Numbered from the stretch's first letter, positions 41,274-51,338 are shown. The stretch: 64,000 nucleotides of DNA from Dyadobacter sp. CY261 (GCF_021440085.1 NZ_JAKCPW010000006.1:372001-436000), one strand, 5' to 3'. Numbers and translations are program-made. Notes: generated by a model from the sequence alone, not told the origin.

Positions 41274-42773
41274 ATGTCCAAATACATTGCCGCCATTGAC
41301 CAGGGAACTACCAGCACACGCTGCATACTTTTCAACCGCCAGGGAAACATTGTTTCAGTAGGACAAAAGGAGCACGAACAGATTTACCCGCATCCTGGCT
41401 GGGTGGAGCATAATCCTACCGAAATCTGGAAAAACACCCTGGAAGTGATCGCTTTGGCGCGCATTCATATATCAGCACACGCATCAGACATTGCAGCTGT
41501 GGGCATTACCAACCAGCGTGAAACGACGGTCGTCTGGAACAAGCGGACCGGCAAACCCTACTATAATGCATTGGTTTGGCAAGACACCCGCACCACGGAT
41601 CTGGTTGCCAAATACGAGAGAGAAGGCGGTCTCAACCAGTTCCGCGACATTACCGGCCTGCCTGTTTCGACCTATTTCAGTGGTTTGAAACTCAAATGGC
41701 TCCTCGACAATGTAGAAGGCATTCGCGAAGACGCCGAAAAAGGCGAAGCCGTTTTTGGAAATATCGACACTTTCCTGATCTGGCATCTCACCGGAGGAAC
41801 ACATGGCGGCATTCACGTAACCGACGTCACCAATGCCAGTCGCACACAGCTCATGAACCTCCGCACGTTGCAATGGGACAAATCGATGCTCGCTGCCTAC
41901 AACATTCCCGAAATCATGCTGCCGGCCATTAAAAGCAGCAGCGAAATTTACGGATATGCCACCCATGAGGTACTTCCCGGCGTTCCGGTAGCGGGCGACC
42001 TTGGCGACCAGCACGCGGCATTGGTCGGTCAAACCTGTTTTGAGCCTGGAATGGCCAAGAACACTTATGGAACTGGCTGCTTCCTCGTAATGAACACAGG
42101 TGCCGAGTTGAAAACCTCCGAAAATGGCCTGCTAACAACGATATCCTACAAATTCGGCGACCAGCCGGTGCAATATGCCCTGGAAGGAAGTGTAGCGGTT
42201 ACCGGCGCGCTCGTGCAATGGCTGCGCGACAACCTCGGACTCATACAGAACAGCGGCGACATTGAAACGCTTGCACAAACCGTCGAAGACAATGGGGGGG
42301 CCTATATTGTGCCTGCATTCTCTGGCCTGTACGCACCTTACTGGCGCAACGACGCCCGCGGCGTGATTGCGGGCCTTACCCGGTACGTGAACAAGGGGCA
42401 CATCGCACGCGCTGTACTTGAAGCAACTGCTTACCAGACGGTTGATGTGGTAAAAGCAATGGAGCAGGATTCCGGAATCAAACTAGCCAGTCTGCGTGTG
42501 GACGGCGGGATGGTGCATAATCAGCTACTCATGCAGTTTCAATCCGATATTCTCGATACCCAGGTCGTGTCGCCGGCCGTTGCCGAAACCACCGCCCTAG
42601 GTGCAGCATACGCAGCTGGACTTGCCGTAGGCTACTGGAAAAGCACCGAAGATTTGAAGAAAAACTGGGCCATCGCCCACACCTGGAACCCCGATATGCG
42701 GTCGGAAAAGCGGGATGCGTACTACAAAGGCTGGAAGAAAGCGGTTACTAAGTCTTATGATTGGATTGACTGA
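41274..42773 (+). CDS. glpK: glycerol kinase
   Basis: The 499-residue FGGY kinase matches GlpK from end to end: [115 protein letters not shown], and the FGGY family signature [21 protein letters not shown]. It phosphorylates glycerol to glycerol-3-phosphate in the cytosol. No glpF or glpD is adjacent. About 225 bases follow before the exonuclease gene and show no terminator or gene. Confidence 0.97.
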   Translation: MSKYIAAIDQGTTSTRCILFNRQGNIVSVGQKEHEQIYPHPGWVEHNPTEIWKNTLEVIALARIHISAHASDIAAVGITNQRETTVVWNKRTGKPYYNALVWQDTRTTDLVAKYEREGGLNQFRDITGLPVSTYFSGLKLKWLLDNVEGIREDAEKGEAVFGNIDTFLIWHLTGGTHGGIHVTDVTNASRTQLMNLRTLQWDKSMLAAYNIPEIMLPAIKSSSEIYGYATHEVLPGVPVAGDLGDQHAALVGQTCFEPGMAKNTYGTGCFLVMNTGAELKTSENGLLTTISYKFGDQPVQYALEGSVAVTGALVQWLRDNLGLIQNSGDIETLAQTVEDNGGAYIVPAFSGLYAPYWRNDARGVIAGLTRYVNKGHIARAVLEATAYQTVDVVKAMEQDSGIKLASLRVDGGMVHNQLLMQFQSDILDTQVVSPAVAETTALGAAYAAGLAVGYWKSTEDLKKNWAIAHTWNPDMRSEKRDAYYKGWKKAVTKSYDWID

Positions 42774-42941
42774 CGTCAGATGTTCTCTTTTGTTGTCATT
42801 CTTAATCAAGGGTTGTCAGAAATGGTCTTTTATTGTCCAAATGTATTCAGCAGAGGTTTTCAATTTCTCCTCTCCTGGCTACATCCAACAATTCCTGACA
42901 ACACCTGACCCTTTTTATAATCTGTATAAACAAGCACGTTT

Positions 42942-42973
42942 CTTGCGCTATCTGGCCATTCGGATTAACTTCG
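42942..42973 (+). promoter_or_regulatory. possible promoter for the exonuclease gene
   Basis: TTG (42943-42945) and TAACTTCG (42966-42973, one mismatch to TAnnTTTG) are 20 bases apart, 26 bases before the ATG at 43000. Confidence 0.35.
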
Positions 42974-42999
42974 CAGCGCCAAATCAATCAGAGTAGCCC

Positions 43000-43809
43000 A
43001 TGCATACCCTCCATCTCAAAAAGCCTCTTGCTTTTTTTGATCTTGAGACAACAGGAGTCAATATTGTCCGCGACCGCATTGTAGAAATTTCCGTCGTTAA
43101 GGCATTGGTGAACGGCGAAACGGAAATCCGCACGCGAAGAATCAATCCTGAAATGCCTATTCCGCTGGAAAGCAGCCTTATACACGGCATCTATGACGAG
43201 GATATCAAGGATGCTCCAACCTTCAAAACCATTGCTAAAAACCTTTCTTCGTTTCTGGAAGGCTGCGACCTGGCGGGATTTAACAGTAACCGTTTCGATA
43301 TTCCGATGCTCGTGGAAGAATTTCTGCGTGTAGGGGTCGAATTTGATGTAAAGAACCGTCGGATGGTGGATGTGCAACGCATTTACCACATGATGGAGCC
43401 GCGTAACCTGGGCGCTGCCTACAAGTATTATTGCGGAAAGACGCTCGACAATGCGCACAGTGCCGAGGCCGATACCATCGCTACCTTTGAAGTTTTGCAG
43501 GGTCAAATTGCACGCTATGAAGGTGTTACAATCACTGATAGCCACGGTAACACAACCGAACCTGTCAGAAATGATGTTGCGGCGTTGCATGAGCTAACTG
43601 CTTCTAAAATCGTGGATTTTGCAGGTAGGATGGTTTTTAACGACAAAGGCGAGGAAGTATTCAATTTTGGTAAGCACAACGGCAAGCGGGTCGCCGACAT
43701 ACTGAAAAACGAACCGTCATTTTTCGACTGGATGATGAAGGGCGAGTTCCCGCTCGACACCAAACGCAAATTAACGGAGATTAAATTAAGGGCCTTAACC
43801 CAACGTTGA
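43000..43809 (+). CDS. DnaQ/RNase T-type 3'-5' exonuclease
   Basis: The 269-residue protein has a DEDDh exonuclease domain: PLAFFDLETTG (D14, E16), LAGFNSNRFDIPMLVEEF (second Asp pair) and AHSAEADTIATFEVLQ (catalytic His and last Asp). A C-terminal module (about 210-265, FNFGKHNGKRVADILKNEPSFFDWMM) resembles the exodeoxyribonuclease X C-terminal domain. It may act as a repair or RNA-processing exonuclease; the replicative epsilon subunit is less likely because of the C-terminal module. It precedes the nuo genes by about 100 bases but they have their own promoter. Confidence 0.88.
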   Translation: MHTLHLKKPLAFFDLETTGVNIVRDRIVEISVVKALVNGETEIRTRRINPEMPIPLESSLIHGIYDEDIKDAPTFKTIAKNLSSFLEGCDLAGFNSNRFDIPMLVEEFLRVGVEFDVKNRRMVDVQRIYHMMEPRNLGAAYKYYCGKTLDNAHSAEADTIATFEVLQGQIARYEGVTITDSHGNTTEPVRNDVAALHELTASKIVDFAGRMVFNDKGEEVFNFGKHNGKRVADILKNEPSFFDWMMKGEFPLDTKRKLTEIKLRALTQR

Positions 43810-43826
43810 CATAATCGCACCTCAGG

Positions 43827-43857
43827 TTTGAGTAAGTAGTATTTATGTCTATTTTTG
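43827..43857 (+). promoter_or_regulatory. promoter of the nuoKLMN operon
   Basis: TTTG (43827-43830) and TATTTTTG (43850-43857) are exactly 19 bases apart, a perfect match to the Bacteroidota consensus. Transcription would begin near 43864. A second TATTTTTG at 43867 lacks a good -33 partner. Confidence 0.65.
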
Positions 43858-43911
43858 CCTGAAATCTATTTTTGACTATTTTAACCGGATATCCAACAAG
43901 GAAAACCTGCT

Positions 43912-44265
43912 ATGATCCCAAACCCCACGATGCCAGAGGTTAACATACCAGCGGTTATTCAACATATCCCACTTCAAAGCTATCTAATTCTTGCAACCCT
44001 GCTATTTGTGATCGGCATCATTGGTGTGCTTACACGCAGGAACGCCATCATCATTTTTATGTCAGTAGAATTGATGCTTAATGCCGCAAACCTGCTGCTG
44101 ATCGCATTCTCTTCTTACCGGTCCGATCCTTCCGCACAAGTCTTCGTGTTCTTCATTATGGCTGTTGCCGCTGCCGAAGTAGCCGTCGGGCTTGCCATTA
44201 TCGTAATGATTTACCGCAACACCAGAAATACAGACATTGGTTTCCTCAATAAGCTGAAATGGTAA
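43912..44265 (+). CDS. nuoK: NADH-quinone oxidoreductase subunit K
   Basis: The 117-residue protein has three membrane segments and the NuoK core LATLLFVIGIIGVLTRRNAIIIFMSVELMLNAANLLLIAF, including the conserved membrane Glu in SVELMLNA and the second Glu in AAAEVAVGLAIIV. An N-terminal extension of about 12 residues precedes the usual start. NuoK is part of the proton path in complex I. It begins a run nuoK-L-M-N with a perfect promoter upstream; nuoA-J are not in this window. Confidence 0.95.
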   Translation: MIPNPTMPEVNIPAVIQHIPLQSYLILATLLFVIGIIGVLTRRNAIIIFMSVELMLNAANLLLIAFSSYRSDPSAQVFVFFIMAVAAAEVAVGLAIIVMIYRNTRNTDIGFLNKLKW

Positions 44266-44327
44266 AGCAACGGCATTTACCAGCACGTAACCGGTAAACA
44301 ATCCAGAGATTAAAGATTAAAATAGAC

Positions 44328-46247
44328 ATGTCTGCATCATTACTCATCCTGATTCCGCTGTTGCCGCTTGTCGGCTTTCTGATCAACGGACTCGGGTTTC
44401 CCAATATTCCCAAAGGCGCAGTCGGTATCATCGGAACATTGGCGGTAGTGGCCAGCTTTGTGCTCTCGGTCATGACGTTCAATGCATTCGTCGCTTCCGG
44501 AAGTCAGCCGTTCATTGTACCGCTTTTTGACTGGATCTCGGTCGGCGATTTGAAAATCCCTTTCTCTTTTCAGATCGACCAGCTATCGTTATTAATGCTG
44601 ATGATTATCACCGGCGTCGGCTCGCTGATCCACATTTATTCAATCGGCTACATGCATCACGATTCGGGTTTTGGTAAATTTTTCGCTTACCTGAACCTGT
44701 TTTTGTTTTTCATGCTCCTGCTGGTGTTGGGTTCCAACTATGTGATCATGTTTATTGGCTGGGAAGGTGTAGGGCTTTGCTCTTATCTGCTGATCGGTTT
44801 TTGGAATAAAAACACGAATTACAACAACGCGGCCCGCAAAGCATTCATTATGAACCGCGTAGGTGACCTTGGGTTCCTGCTCGGTATCTTTACGATCATC
44901 GCGACATTCGGTTCGGTTGAATATTCGGAAGTTTTCAGCAAAGCTGCGGCCGGTTTTCAGGTAGGTGATCCGGTGATCATTACCATTACATTGTTCCTGT
45001 TTATAGGTGCAATGGGTAAATCGGCTCAAATTCCGCTGTATACCTGGCTCCCCGACGCGATGGCCGGCCCTACGCCTGTATCCGCGCTCATCCACGCCGC
45101 GACGATGGTTACCGCAGGTATTTACATGGTGATCCGCTCCAACGTGCTGTACTCGCTAGCCCCTTCTACGCTCGAAATTGTCGGCATTATCGGCGGTGCT
45201 ACCGCGCTGTTCGCCGCTTCGATCGGTCTTTTGCAAAACGATATCAAGAAAGTCCTGGCTTACTCGACCGTCAGCCAGCTGGGTTATATGTTTATGGGCC
45301 TTGGCGCGATGGCTTACTCGGCTTCCATGTTCCATGTGATCACCCACGCTTTCTTTAAGGCATTGCTCTTCCTGGGCGCTGGCAGCGTGATCCACGCCAT
45401 GTCCGACGAGCAGGATATCCGCTCTATGGGCGGCCTTCGCAAGAAACTGCCCGTTACATTCCTGACATTCCTCATCGCAACGATCGCCATTTCAGGTATC
45501 CCGCCATTTGCCGGTTTCTTTTCCAAAGACGAGATTCTCGCGCATGTTTTTGAACACAACAAAGCCCTGTGGATAATCGGTGTGTTAGGTTCTGTAATGA
45601 CATCGTTCTACATGTTCCGACTACTGTTCCTGACATTCTTTGGAACATTCCGCGGCACGCACGAGCAGGAGCATCACTTGCATGAGTCACCGGCGTCGAT
45701 GACCATGCCGTTGATCATCCTTGCCATACTTTCTGCTGTCGGCGGATTTATCGGTGTTCCGGAGGCATTGCACGGCTCACACCATCTGGCTGAGTTTATG
45801 AGCCCGCTTTACGACCTGGCTCGTACCGCAAATCCCGCCGCATTTGAACACACATCTCTGTCGCATTCCGAAGAATATGTGCTGATGGCCATTTCAGTAG
45901 CCGCGGCGTTGATCTCTGCCATCGTACCTTACGTAATGTATGTGCAAAAAGGCGCTGTGCCGGCAGCGGATAGCGAAGAAAAATCCAGCCTGCAACGCCT
46001 GATTTATAACAAATACTATGTGGACGAGCTTTACGACGCGGTGTTTGTAAAATCAACGAAAACCTTGTCCAACATTCTGTACAGCTTCGGCGAAATCGCC
46101 ATTGACATGATCATCGGTGCGGTAGTACGGCTTGTGAACATAGTGGCAGGATTACTGAGAAAAACACAAACCGGCTCTACCGGCGAATACGTATTCGCGA
46201 TGGTAATCGGCATTGTGGTCATATTATTCTGGAAGCTGTTACTCTGA
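44328..46247 (+). CDS. nuoL: NADH-quinone oxidoreductase subunit L
   Basis: The 639-residue antiporter-like subunit has about 16 membrane segments. Key features are GWEGVGLCSYLLIGFW (conserved Glu), SAQIPLYTWLPDAMAGPTPVSALIHAATMVTAGIY, FFKALLFLGAGSVIHA and a C-terminal arm helix and terminal membrane anchor (INIVAGLLRKTQTG region onward). It pumps protons at the distal end of the membrane arm. It starts about 60 bases after nuoK. Confidence 0.96.
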   Translation: MSASLLILIPLLPLVGFLINGLGFPNIPKGAVGIIGTLAVVASFVLSVMTFNAFVASGSQPFIVPLFDWISVGDLKIPFSFQIDQLSLLMLMIITGVGSLIHIYSIGYMHHDSGFGKFFAYLNLFLFFMLLLVLGSNYVIMFIGWEGVGLCSYLLIGFWNKNTNYNNAARKAFIMNRVGDLGFLLGIFTIIATFGSVEYSEVFSKAAAGFQVGDPVIITITLFLFIGAMGKSAQIPLYTWLPDAMAGPTPVSALIHAATMVTAGIYMVIRSNVLYSLAPSTLEIVGIIGGATALFAASIGLLQNDIKKVLAYSTVSQLGYMFMGLGAMAYSASMFHVITHAFFKALLFLGAGSVIHAMSDEQDIRSMGGLRKKLPVTFLTFLIATIAISGIPPFAGFFSKDEILAHVFEHNKALWIIGVLGSVMTSFYMFRLLFLTFFGTFRGTHEQEHHLHESPASMTMPLIILAILSAVGGFIGVPEALHGSHHLAEFMSPLYDLARTANPAAFEHTSLSHSEEYVLMAISVAAALISAIVPYVMYVQKGAVPAADSEEKSSLQRLIYNKYYVDELYDAVFVKSTKTLSNILYSFGEIAIDMIIGAVVRLVNIVAGLLRKTQTGSTGEYVFAMVIGIVVILFWKLLL

Positions 46248-46301
46248 TCCGATCACCCACCAATCCGTTCATTATTAGTTTCGGACCGTCGACTTGAAAA
46301 T

Positions 46302-47750
46302 ATGCTTACTCTTCTTTTAATACTTTTACCGATAGCGGCTGGCATTATCACCCTATTGTCCGGCGAACGCCTTGCGAAGCAAATCGCGTTGGTAGGTGGC
46401 CTGGCTTCATTGGGTGTCGCCATCTTTACCTGGCTGCAATTCGACCCCGCCGCGGGTTCCCAATTCGGATTCAAATATGCCTGGCTGGCTTCGGGAGGCA
46501 TTTCATTTGCCGCTGGGATCGACGGAATCAGCCTACTGCTGGTTTTACTGACGACTTTCCTTACGCCATTGATCATCCTTTCGGCATTTAAAAATGAGTA
46601 CAAAAACCCAGCGGCATTCTATTCGCTGATCCTTTTTATGGAGGCGGCGCTGATCGGCGTTTTTACTGCTACTGATGCGTTCCTGTTCTATCTTTTCTTC
46701 GAAGCTGCGCTGATCCCGGTTTACTTTCTTTCGGCTATCTGGGGAGGGGAAGATAGGATCAAGGTTACTTTCAAGTTCTTCATCTACACCATTTTCGGAA
46801 GCTTGTTCATGTTTGTGGCCCTGGTTTACCTATATTACCAGACACCAGGCGCGCATACTTCTGAAATCTCTGCATTTTATCAATTGCAGCTAGGCGCAAA
46901 GGCGCAAGGTTTCTTGTTTTGGGCATTCTTCATCGCATTTGCGATCAAAATGCCGCTGTTCCCATTCCATACCTGGCAGCCAGACACTTACACCCAATCG
47001 CCTACGCCAGCGACGATGCTCTTATCCGGCATAATGTTGAAAATGGGCGTTTATGGGCTCATCCGCCTGCTGTTGCCGATCGTGCCTTTGGGCATGGCTC
47101 AATGGGGCTTTCTGGCGATGATCCTTGCTGTAATCGGCATTATCTACGGCTCGATCATCGCGATCCAACAGAGCGACATGAAAACGCTGATCGCCTACTC
47201 TTCTTTCGCACACGTGGGGTTGATGGCGGCAGGTGTATTCTCTTCTTCACTGAATGGCCTGCAAGGTGCTTTGATTCAAATGCTTGCACACGGTATCAAT
47301 GTAATTGGCCTTTTCTTCATCGTCGACATCATTTATTCAAGAACCAAAACACGCTACCTCGATCAACTCGGGGGAATCACCCAAAGCACACCGCATTTGA
47401 GCGTTTACTTTATGATATTATTGCTGGGTAGCGTCGCACTGCCGCTTACCAACGGTTTCGTGGGCGAATTCCTGCTATTATCAAGCGTATTCCAATACAA
47501 AGCCTGGCTGGGCGCTGTTGCCGGTCTGACGATCATCCTGGGTTCGGTTTATATGCTCCGTCTATTCCAGAAATCCATGTTTGGCCCCAAATCCAAATGG
47601 GTGGAAGGCTTCCAGGACCTTACCGCCAGCGAGCGGGCCGTTTTGCTGCCGCTGGTGATCATGGTATTCTGGATCGGTATTTACCCCAGCACATTCCTGA
47701 AAATCACAGAACCTGCTGTAAACCAATTGTTGCAACTGGTCAATAACTAA
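46302..47750 (+). CDS. nuoM: NADH-quinone oxidoreductase subunit M
   Basis: The 482-residue protein has about 14 membrane segments with the family core FYLFFEAALIPVYFLSAIWGGEDRI (conserved Glu), KMPLFPFHTWQPDTYTQSPTPATMLLSGIMLKMGVYGLIRL (conserved Lys), and SSFAHVGLMAAGVFSSSLNGLQGALIQMLAHGINVIGLFF. It is a proton-pumping antiporter-like subunit of complex I. The upstream gap from nuoL is about 55 bases. Confidence 0.96.
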   Translation: MLTLLLILLPIAAGIITLLSGERLAKQIALVGGLASLGVAIFTWLQFDPAAGSQFGFKYAWLASGGISFAAGIDGISLLLVLLTTFLTPLIILSAFKNEYKNPAAFYSLILFMEAALIGVFTATDAFLFYLFFEAALIPVYFLSAIWGGEDRIKVTFKFFIYTIFGSLFMFVALVYLYYQTPGAHTSEISAFYQLQLGAKAQGFLFWAFFIAFAIKMPLFPFHTWQPDTYTQSPTPATMLLSGIMLKMGVYGLIRLLLPIVPLGMAQWGFLAMILAVIGIIYGSIIAIQQSDMKTLIAYSSFAHVGLMAAGVFSSSLNGLQGALIQMLAHGINVIGLFFIVDIIYSRTKTRYLDQLGGITQSTPHLSVYFMILLLGSVALPLTNGFVGEFLLLSSVFQYKAWLGAVAGLTIILGSVYMLRLFQKSMFGPKSKWVEGFQDLTASERAVLLPLVIMVFWIGIYPSTFLKITEPAVNQLLQLVNN

Positions 47751-47759
47751 GTTAAGAAT

Positions 47760-49154
47760 ATGTATCCCATAATATTGTTGTCGGTTTTTGGAGTAGTAAC
47801 GCTTTTTCTGGGCTTTTCGAAATCCAAAAACATCCTCTTGCCAGCTACCCTGCTTTTCCTGATCCTCGCGTTGGGCAGCAACTTCATCGAATGGGGAAAA
47901 GGGCCGTTCATATATTTCTATGATATGCTCCGGGTAGATAACCTGACGCTCGCCTTCAACGGGATCATCTTGCTGTCGGCATTCATGATCTTCGCGATTT
48001 CGGGTGGTTTTCAGGATAATGCAGATGCCGAACCGGCCGAATATTATGGATTAATGCTATTCTCTCTCGTTGGGGCCATTATGATGATCGGCTTTGATCA
48101 CCTGATCATGCTGTTTATAGGTGTCGAAATCCTCTCGGTGGCCATGTATGTGCTTACCGGAAGCAATAAACGCAACCTGCGCTCCAACGAAGCAGCATTG
48201 AAATACCTTTTGATGGGTGCATTTGCGACTGGGTTCATGCTGTTTGGTATGACATTGCTTTACGGCGCGACAGGCTCATTCAAACTGGAAGCCATCCAGG
48301 GATTCGCATCTAATATGCCAGCAGCGTCACAATCCTACATTTTCTATGCAGGCTTGCTGCTGCTGCTCATTGGTATGCTCTTTAAAGTATCGGCCGCTCC
48401 GTTCCACTTCTGGACGCCCGACGTTTACGAAGGCGCTCCAACCATTTTCACGACCTTTATGTCGACGATCGTGAAGACCGCCGGATTTGCCGCACTGTTC
48501 CGCTTGCTGAACAATACCCTCGCGATCTATGGCTTCTGGTGGATCGTCATCGCGGCGATCGCGGTGCTTACCATGCTGGTGGGAAATATAGGCGCAACCA
48601 GCCAGGGAAGTTTTAAGAGAATGCTAGCTTACTCGGGTATTTCACATGCAGGCTACCTGCTCATCGCGGTGACCGCACTTACGAAACCAAGCCAAAACGC
48701 CATCGTCTTCTACTCACTCGCCTATTCCCTTTCGACTATCTCGGCATTTGGTGTGCTGATGCTCGTTGCGAAAGAAAAGTCCATCGAAGGTCAGCCCAAT
48801 GAACGTTATGAAGCGTTCAATGGCCTTGCTAAACAAAATCCGCTGCTGGCCTTTGTTCTGGCAGTTTCGATGCTGTCTCTGGCTGGCATACCGCTGACTG
48901 CCGGTTTCTGGGGTAAATTTTTCATCTTCACCAGCGCGGCAGAACGCGGCATTATCTGGATCGCTGTATTTGCAGTCCTGATGTCAACAGTAGGTATCTA
49001 CTACTACTTCCGCGTGATCATCTCATCTTATTTCAGGGAAGGAGATACGGTGAAAATACGCGTCGCGCCATTCTATCAGATTATCCTGGTACTGGCTACG
49101 TTCCTGACGATCCTGTTCGGTCTGGCACCGGGCATTTTCGAGAAACTGATTTAA
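47760..49154 (+). CDS. nuoN: NADH-quinone oxidoreductase subunit N
   Basis: The 464-residue protein has about 14 membrane segments. Family features are MLFIGVEILSVAMYVLTGSNKRNLRSNEAALKYLLMGAFATGFMLFG (conserved Glu and Lys) and FKVSAAPFHFWTPDVYEGAPTIFTTFMSTIVKTAGFAALFRLL, then MLAYSGISHAGYLLIAV. It starts 9 bases after nuoM and ends the operon at a strong terminator. Confidence 0.96.
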   Translation: MYPIILLSVFGVVTLFLGFSKSKNILLPATLLFLILALGSNFIEWGKGPFIYFYDMLRVDNLTLAFNGIILLSAFMIFAISGGFQDNADAEPAEYYGLMLFSLVGAIMMIGFDHLIMLFIGVEILSVAMYVLTGSNKRNLRSNEAALKYLLMGAFATGFMLFGMTLLYGATGSFKLEAIQGFASNMPAASQSYIFYAGLLLLLIGMLFKVSAAPFHFWTPDVYEGAPTIFTTFMSTIVKTAGFAALFRLLNNTLAIYGFWWIVIAAIAVLTMLVGNIGATSQGSFKRMLAYSGISHAGYLLIAVTALTKPSQNAIVFYSLAYSLSTISAFGVLMLVAKEKSIEGQPNERYEAFNGLAKQNPLLAFVLAVSMLSLAGIPLTAGFWGKFFIFTSAAERGIIWIAVFAVLMSTVGIYYYFRVIISSYFREGDTVKIRVAPFYQIILVLATFLTILFGLAPGIFEKLI

Positions 49155-49177
49155 AAATTTGTAATTAATACCTTAGG

Positions 49178-49209
49178 AAAAGAGCTGTACACTTTACGGC
49201 TCTTTTTTT
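49178..49209 (+). terminator. terminator of the nuoKLMN operon
   Basis: AAAAGAGC (49178-49185) and GCTCTTTT (49199-49206) pair, followed by further Ts (TTTG). Placed about 25 bases after the nuoN stop codon, it is a canonical intrinsic terminator. Confidence 0.8.
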
Positions 49210-49268
49210 GTGACCAAATTTGCAAACGTGCGTATCAAGGATATCTGTTATTCTAAAACGATGTTCTG

Positions 49269-50417
49269 ATGCAAACAAAACAACACACCTATCCCTCCTG
49301 TCCTTTCAAACCTGAGGAGCTACTTGGCCGGGATCCCATTACCTTGAATTCTGAAAATACATTCAGGACAATCACCGGGCATACTGTACTGATCACCGGC
49401 GCCGCTGGCACAATTGGTCGTGAGCTCGCTCTCCAGATATGCGCATGCAGGCCTGCAAAAGTCATCCTGCTCGATCAGTCGGAAACCGCCTTGCACGATC
49501 TTGACCTCTTTCTCAGACAAAAATTTCCTCAAACCGACCTGCACTGCTGCATGGGAAATATCACCGATGCGTTACGCATGTCAGAGCTCTTTTCAAGTAT
49601 GCGCATTCAAATCGTATTTCATGCCGCTGCATACAAACATGTGCCTTTCATGGAGCTGCATCCTTATGAGGCTATTAAAACCAACATACTGGGTACAGAA
49701 ATTATCGCCGATCTCGCTGTATCCTACCGGGTTGAAAAGTTTGTATACATTTCTACCGATAAGGCCATCAGACCGGCCAGCGTAATGGGCGCTACCAAAC
49801 GCTTCGCCGAGATTTATCTCCAATACCTGAGCAGCGAATATCCCGACCCGACCCGGTTCGTTATTACCCGGTTCGGCAATGTATTAGGCTCCAATGGCTC
49901 GTTTCTGATCCGCTTTGCCCGTCAAATCCAGGAAGGCGGGCCCGTCACTGTCACACATCCCGAAGCGGAACGGTATATGATGACGGCCACGGAAGCCTGT
50001 CAATTGGTACTTGAAGCCGCGGCGAGCAGTAAAGGCGGAGAGATCTTTTCGTTTGACATGGGCCAACCTGTGCGCATCGTCGACATTGCGCGAAGGTTGA
50101 TCCTGCTATCGGGACTGAAGCCAGACACGGAAGTTGAAATACAATTTACCGGCCTTCGGCAAGGTGAGAAATTGACTGAAGAACCGGCCATCGACCCCGC
50201 TGCTTCTAAGGAACAGTCCGGCAAGCTAAAGAGCATTCCCTTTGCGCCCCGAACCGGAGGCTGCCTTCTGCAAAGGATGTCCGAGCTGCAAAAAGCCCTC
50301 GATTCGGGCCAGCCCGAGCGGATGGTGGCCGTACTTAAAGCCGCAATCCCGGAATACATCAGTGCTAATTCACCTTTTACCAAACTTGACAAAGCCCCGT
50401 CGGAGCAAACAACATAA
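49269..50417 (+). CDS. CapD/PglF-like sugar-nucleotide dehydratase/epimerase, soluble form
   Basis: The 382-residue extended SDR enzyme has NAD-binding TGAAGTIG (residues 43-50), the conserved VYISTDKAIRPASVMGATKR (S162-TDKA, M173-GATK177) and FGNVLGSNGSFLIRFARQIQEGGPVTVTHPEAERYMMTATEACQLVLEAA. This is the signature of UDP-GlcNAc 4,6-dehydratase type proteins, where Met replaces the SDR Tyr. The family's usual membrane-bound N-terminal half is missing; the protein begins at the linker segment ELLGRDPITL. It probably makes a 4-keto-6-deoxy sugar nucleotide for glycans. Its 3' end abuts the convergent esterase gene directly. Confidence 0.88.
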   Translation: MQTKQHTYPSCPFKPEELLGRDPITLNSENTFRTITGHTVLITGAAGTIGRELALQICACRPAKVILLDQSETALHDLDLFLRQKFPQTDLHCCMGNITDALRMSELFSSMRIQIVFHAAAYKHVPFMELHPYEAIKTNILGTEIIADLAVSYRVEKFVYISTDKAIRPASVMGATKRFAEIYLQYLSSEYPDPTRFVITRFGNVLGSNGSFLIRFARQIQEGGPVTVTHPEAERYMMTATEACQLVLEAAASSKGGEIFSFDMGQPVRIVDIARRLILLSGLKPDTEVEIQFTGLRQGEKLTEEPAIDPAASKEQSGKLKSIPFAPRTGGCLLQRMSELQKALDSGQPERMVAVLKAAIPEYISANSPFTKLDKAPSEQTT

Positions 50418-51338
50418 TCACTTATCGGGAAGAAAACCGGTCGTCCGCATCCAAAGAAGGCAACGCCCAAACCACTCGTCGAACGTGGGTACCTTACCGT
50501 AGCCATGTTCGCCCTTGGCATAAATGTGCATATCAGTCGCAATACCTTTTGCATTCAATGCTTCGTAAAAACGAAGACTATTAGAAACCGGCACAACAGT
50601 ATCGTCGCCTGCGTGCGTGAGATATGCGGGTGGTGTGGTGGTGGACACCTGCAATTCATTGGAGAAATATTTTACACGTTCCATCGCCGGGGCTGCCCCA
50701 AGCAGGTTCGCAGCTGAACCCTTATGCCCGATCCGGTCGAGAAAACTGATGACCGGGTAAACCAGTATCATAAAATCGGGACGAAGGCTTGTCTTCTGAG
50801 GATTATCCACAAAGCTGCTATCATAATGCGTGCCCGCCGTAGAAGCCAGATGCCCTCCCGCCGAAAAACCCATGATACCGATCTTGCCCGGATCGACACC
50901 CCATTCCTTTGCTTTCTCCCGCACAGTTTTAATCGCTTGCTGAGCGTCTTGCAACGGACCTACTGACTTGTCTTTCATAATAAGATCGCTGGGCAGCCGG
51001 TATTTCAGTACGAATGCGGCAATGCCCTGCTTATTGAGTGCTTTCGCTACCTGATACCCCTCCCGGTCGATCACCAGCACACCATAACCGCCTCCGGGGC
51101 ATACGATCACAGCGGCACCATTTCCACTGCCTGCGGGAGGCAGGAAGGCAGTCAGGGTAGGTTTAGACACATTCCGGACGATGTTGTCCTTGTTCGTTTC
51201 CTCGTTATCTGCTTCCACAGCATTCGGAACATCGCCTGGATAAAGCGGCATTTCTGTCTGGGCACGGAGCGGCAGGTACGTCAGCTGTACAATACAAAGC
51301 GCAGCCAACAAGCTGGATATCTTAATCATGTCTGTCAA
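50418..51338 (-). CDS. secreted alpha/beta hydrolase, acetyl-esterase-like
   Basis: The 306-residue protein has a signal peptide (about residues 4-26, ending LPLRAQ). The hydrolase fold shows AAVIVCPGGGYGVLVIDREGYQVAKALNKQGIAAFVLKYRLP (oxyanion GGGY), the nucleophile elbow IGIMGFSAGGHLASTAG, an Asp in THAGDDTVVPVSNS and a His in YAKGEHGYGK. This pattern is typical of carbohydrate-ester esterases (BD-FAE/acetylxylan esterase-like) in Bacteroidota, but no polysaccharide utilisation locus is adjacent. A -7 box TATATTTG lies at 51383-51390 on the minus strand. The start could also be at 51329. Confidence 0.87.
   Translation of the reverse strand: MTDMIKISSLLAALCIVQLTYLPLRAQTEMPLYPGDVPNAVEADNEETNKDNIVRNVSKPTLTAFLPPAGSGNGAAVIVCPGGGYGVLVIDREGYQVAKALNKQGIAAFVLKYRLPSDLIMKDKSVGPLQDAQQAIKTVREKAKEWGVDPGKIGIMGFSAGGHLASTAGTHYDSSFVDNPQKTSLRPDFMILVYPVISFLDRIGHKGSAANLLGAAPAMERVKYFSNELQVSTTTPPAYLTHAGDDTVVPVSNSLRFYEALNAKGIATDMHIYAKGEHGYGKVPTFDEWFGRCLLWMRTTGFLPDK

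Noticed and set aside
42774-42999. Frame extending from the glpK 3' end toward the exonuclease gene
   Set aside because: It starts within glpK in another frame and its downstream half has no protein-like pattern; the region is treated as intergenic with a possible promoter.
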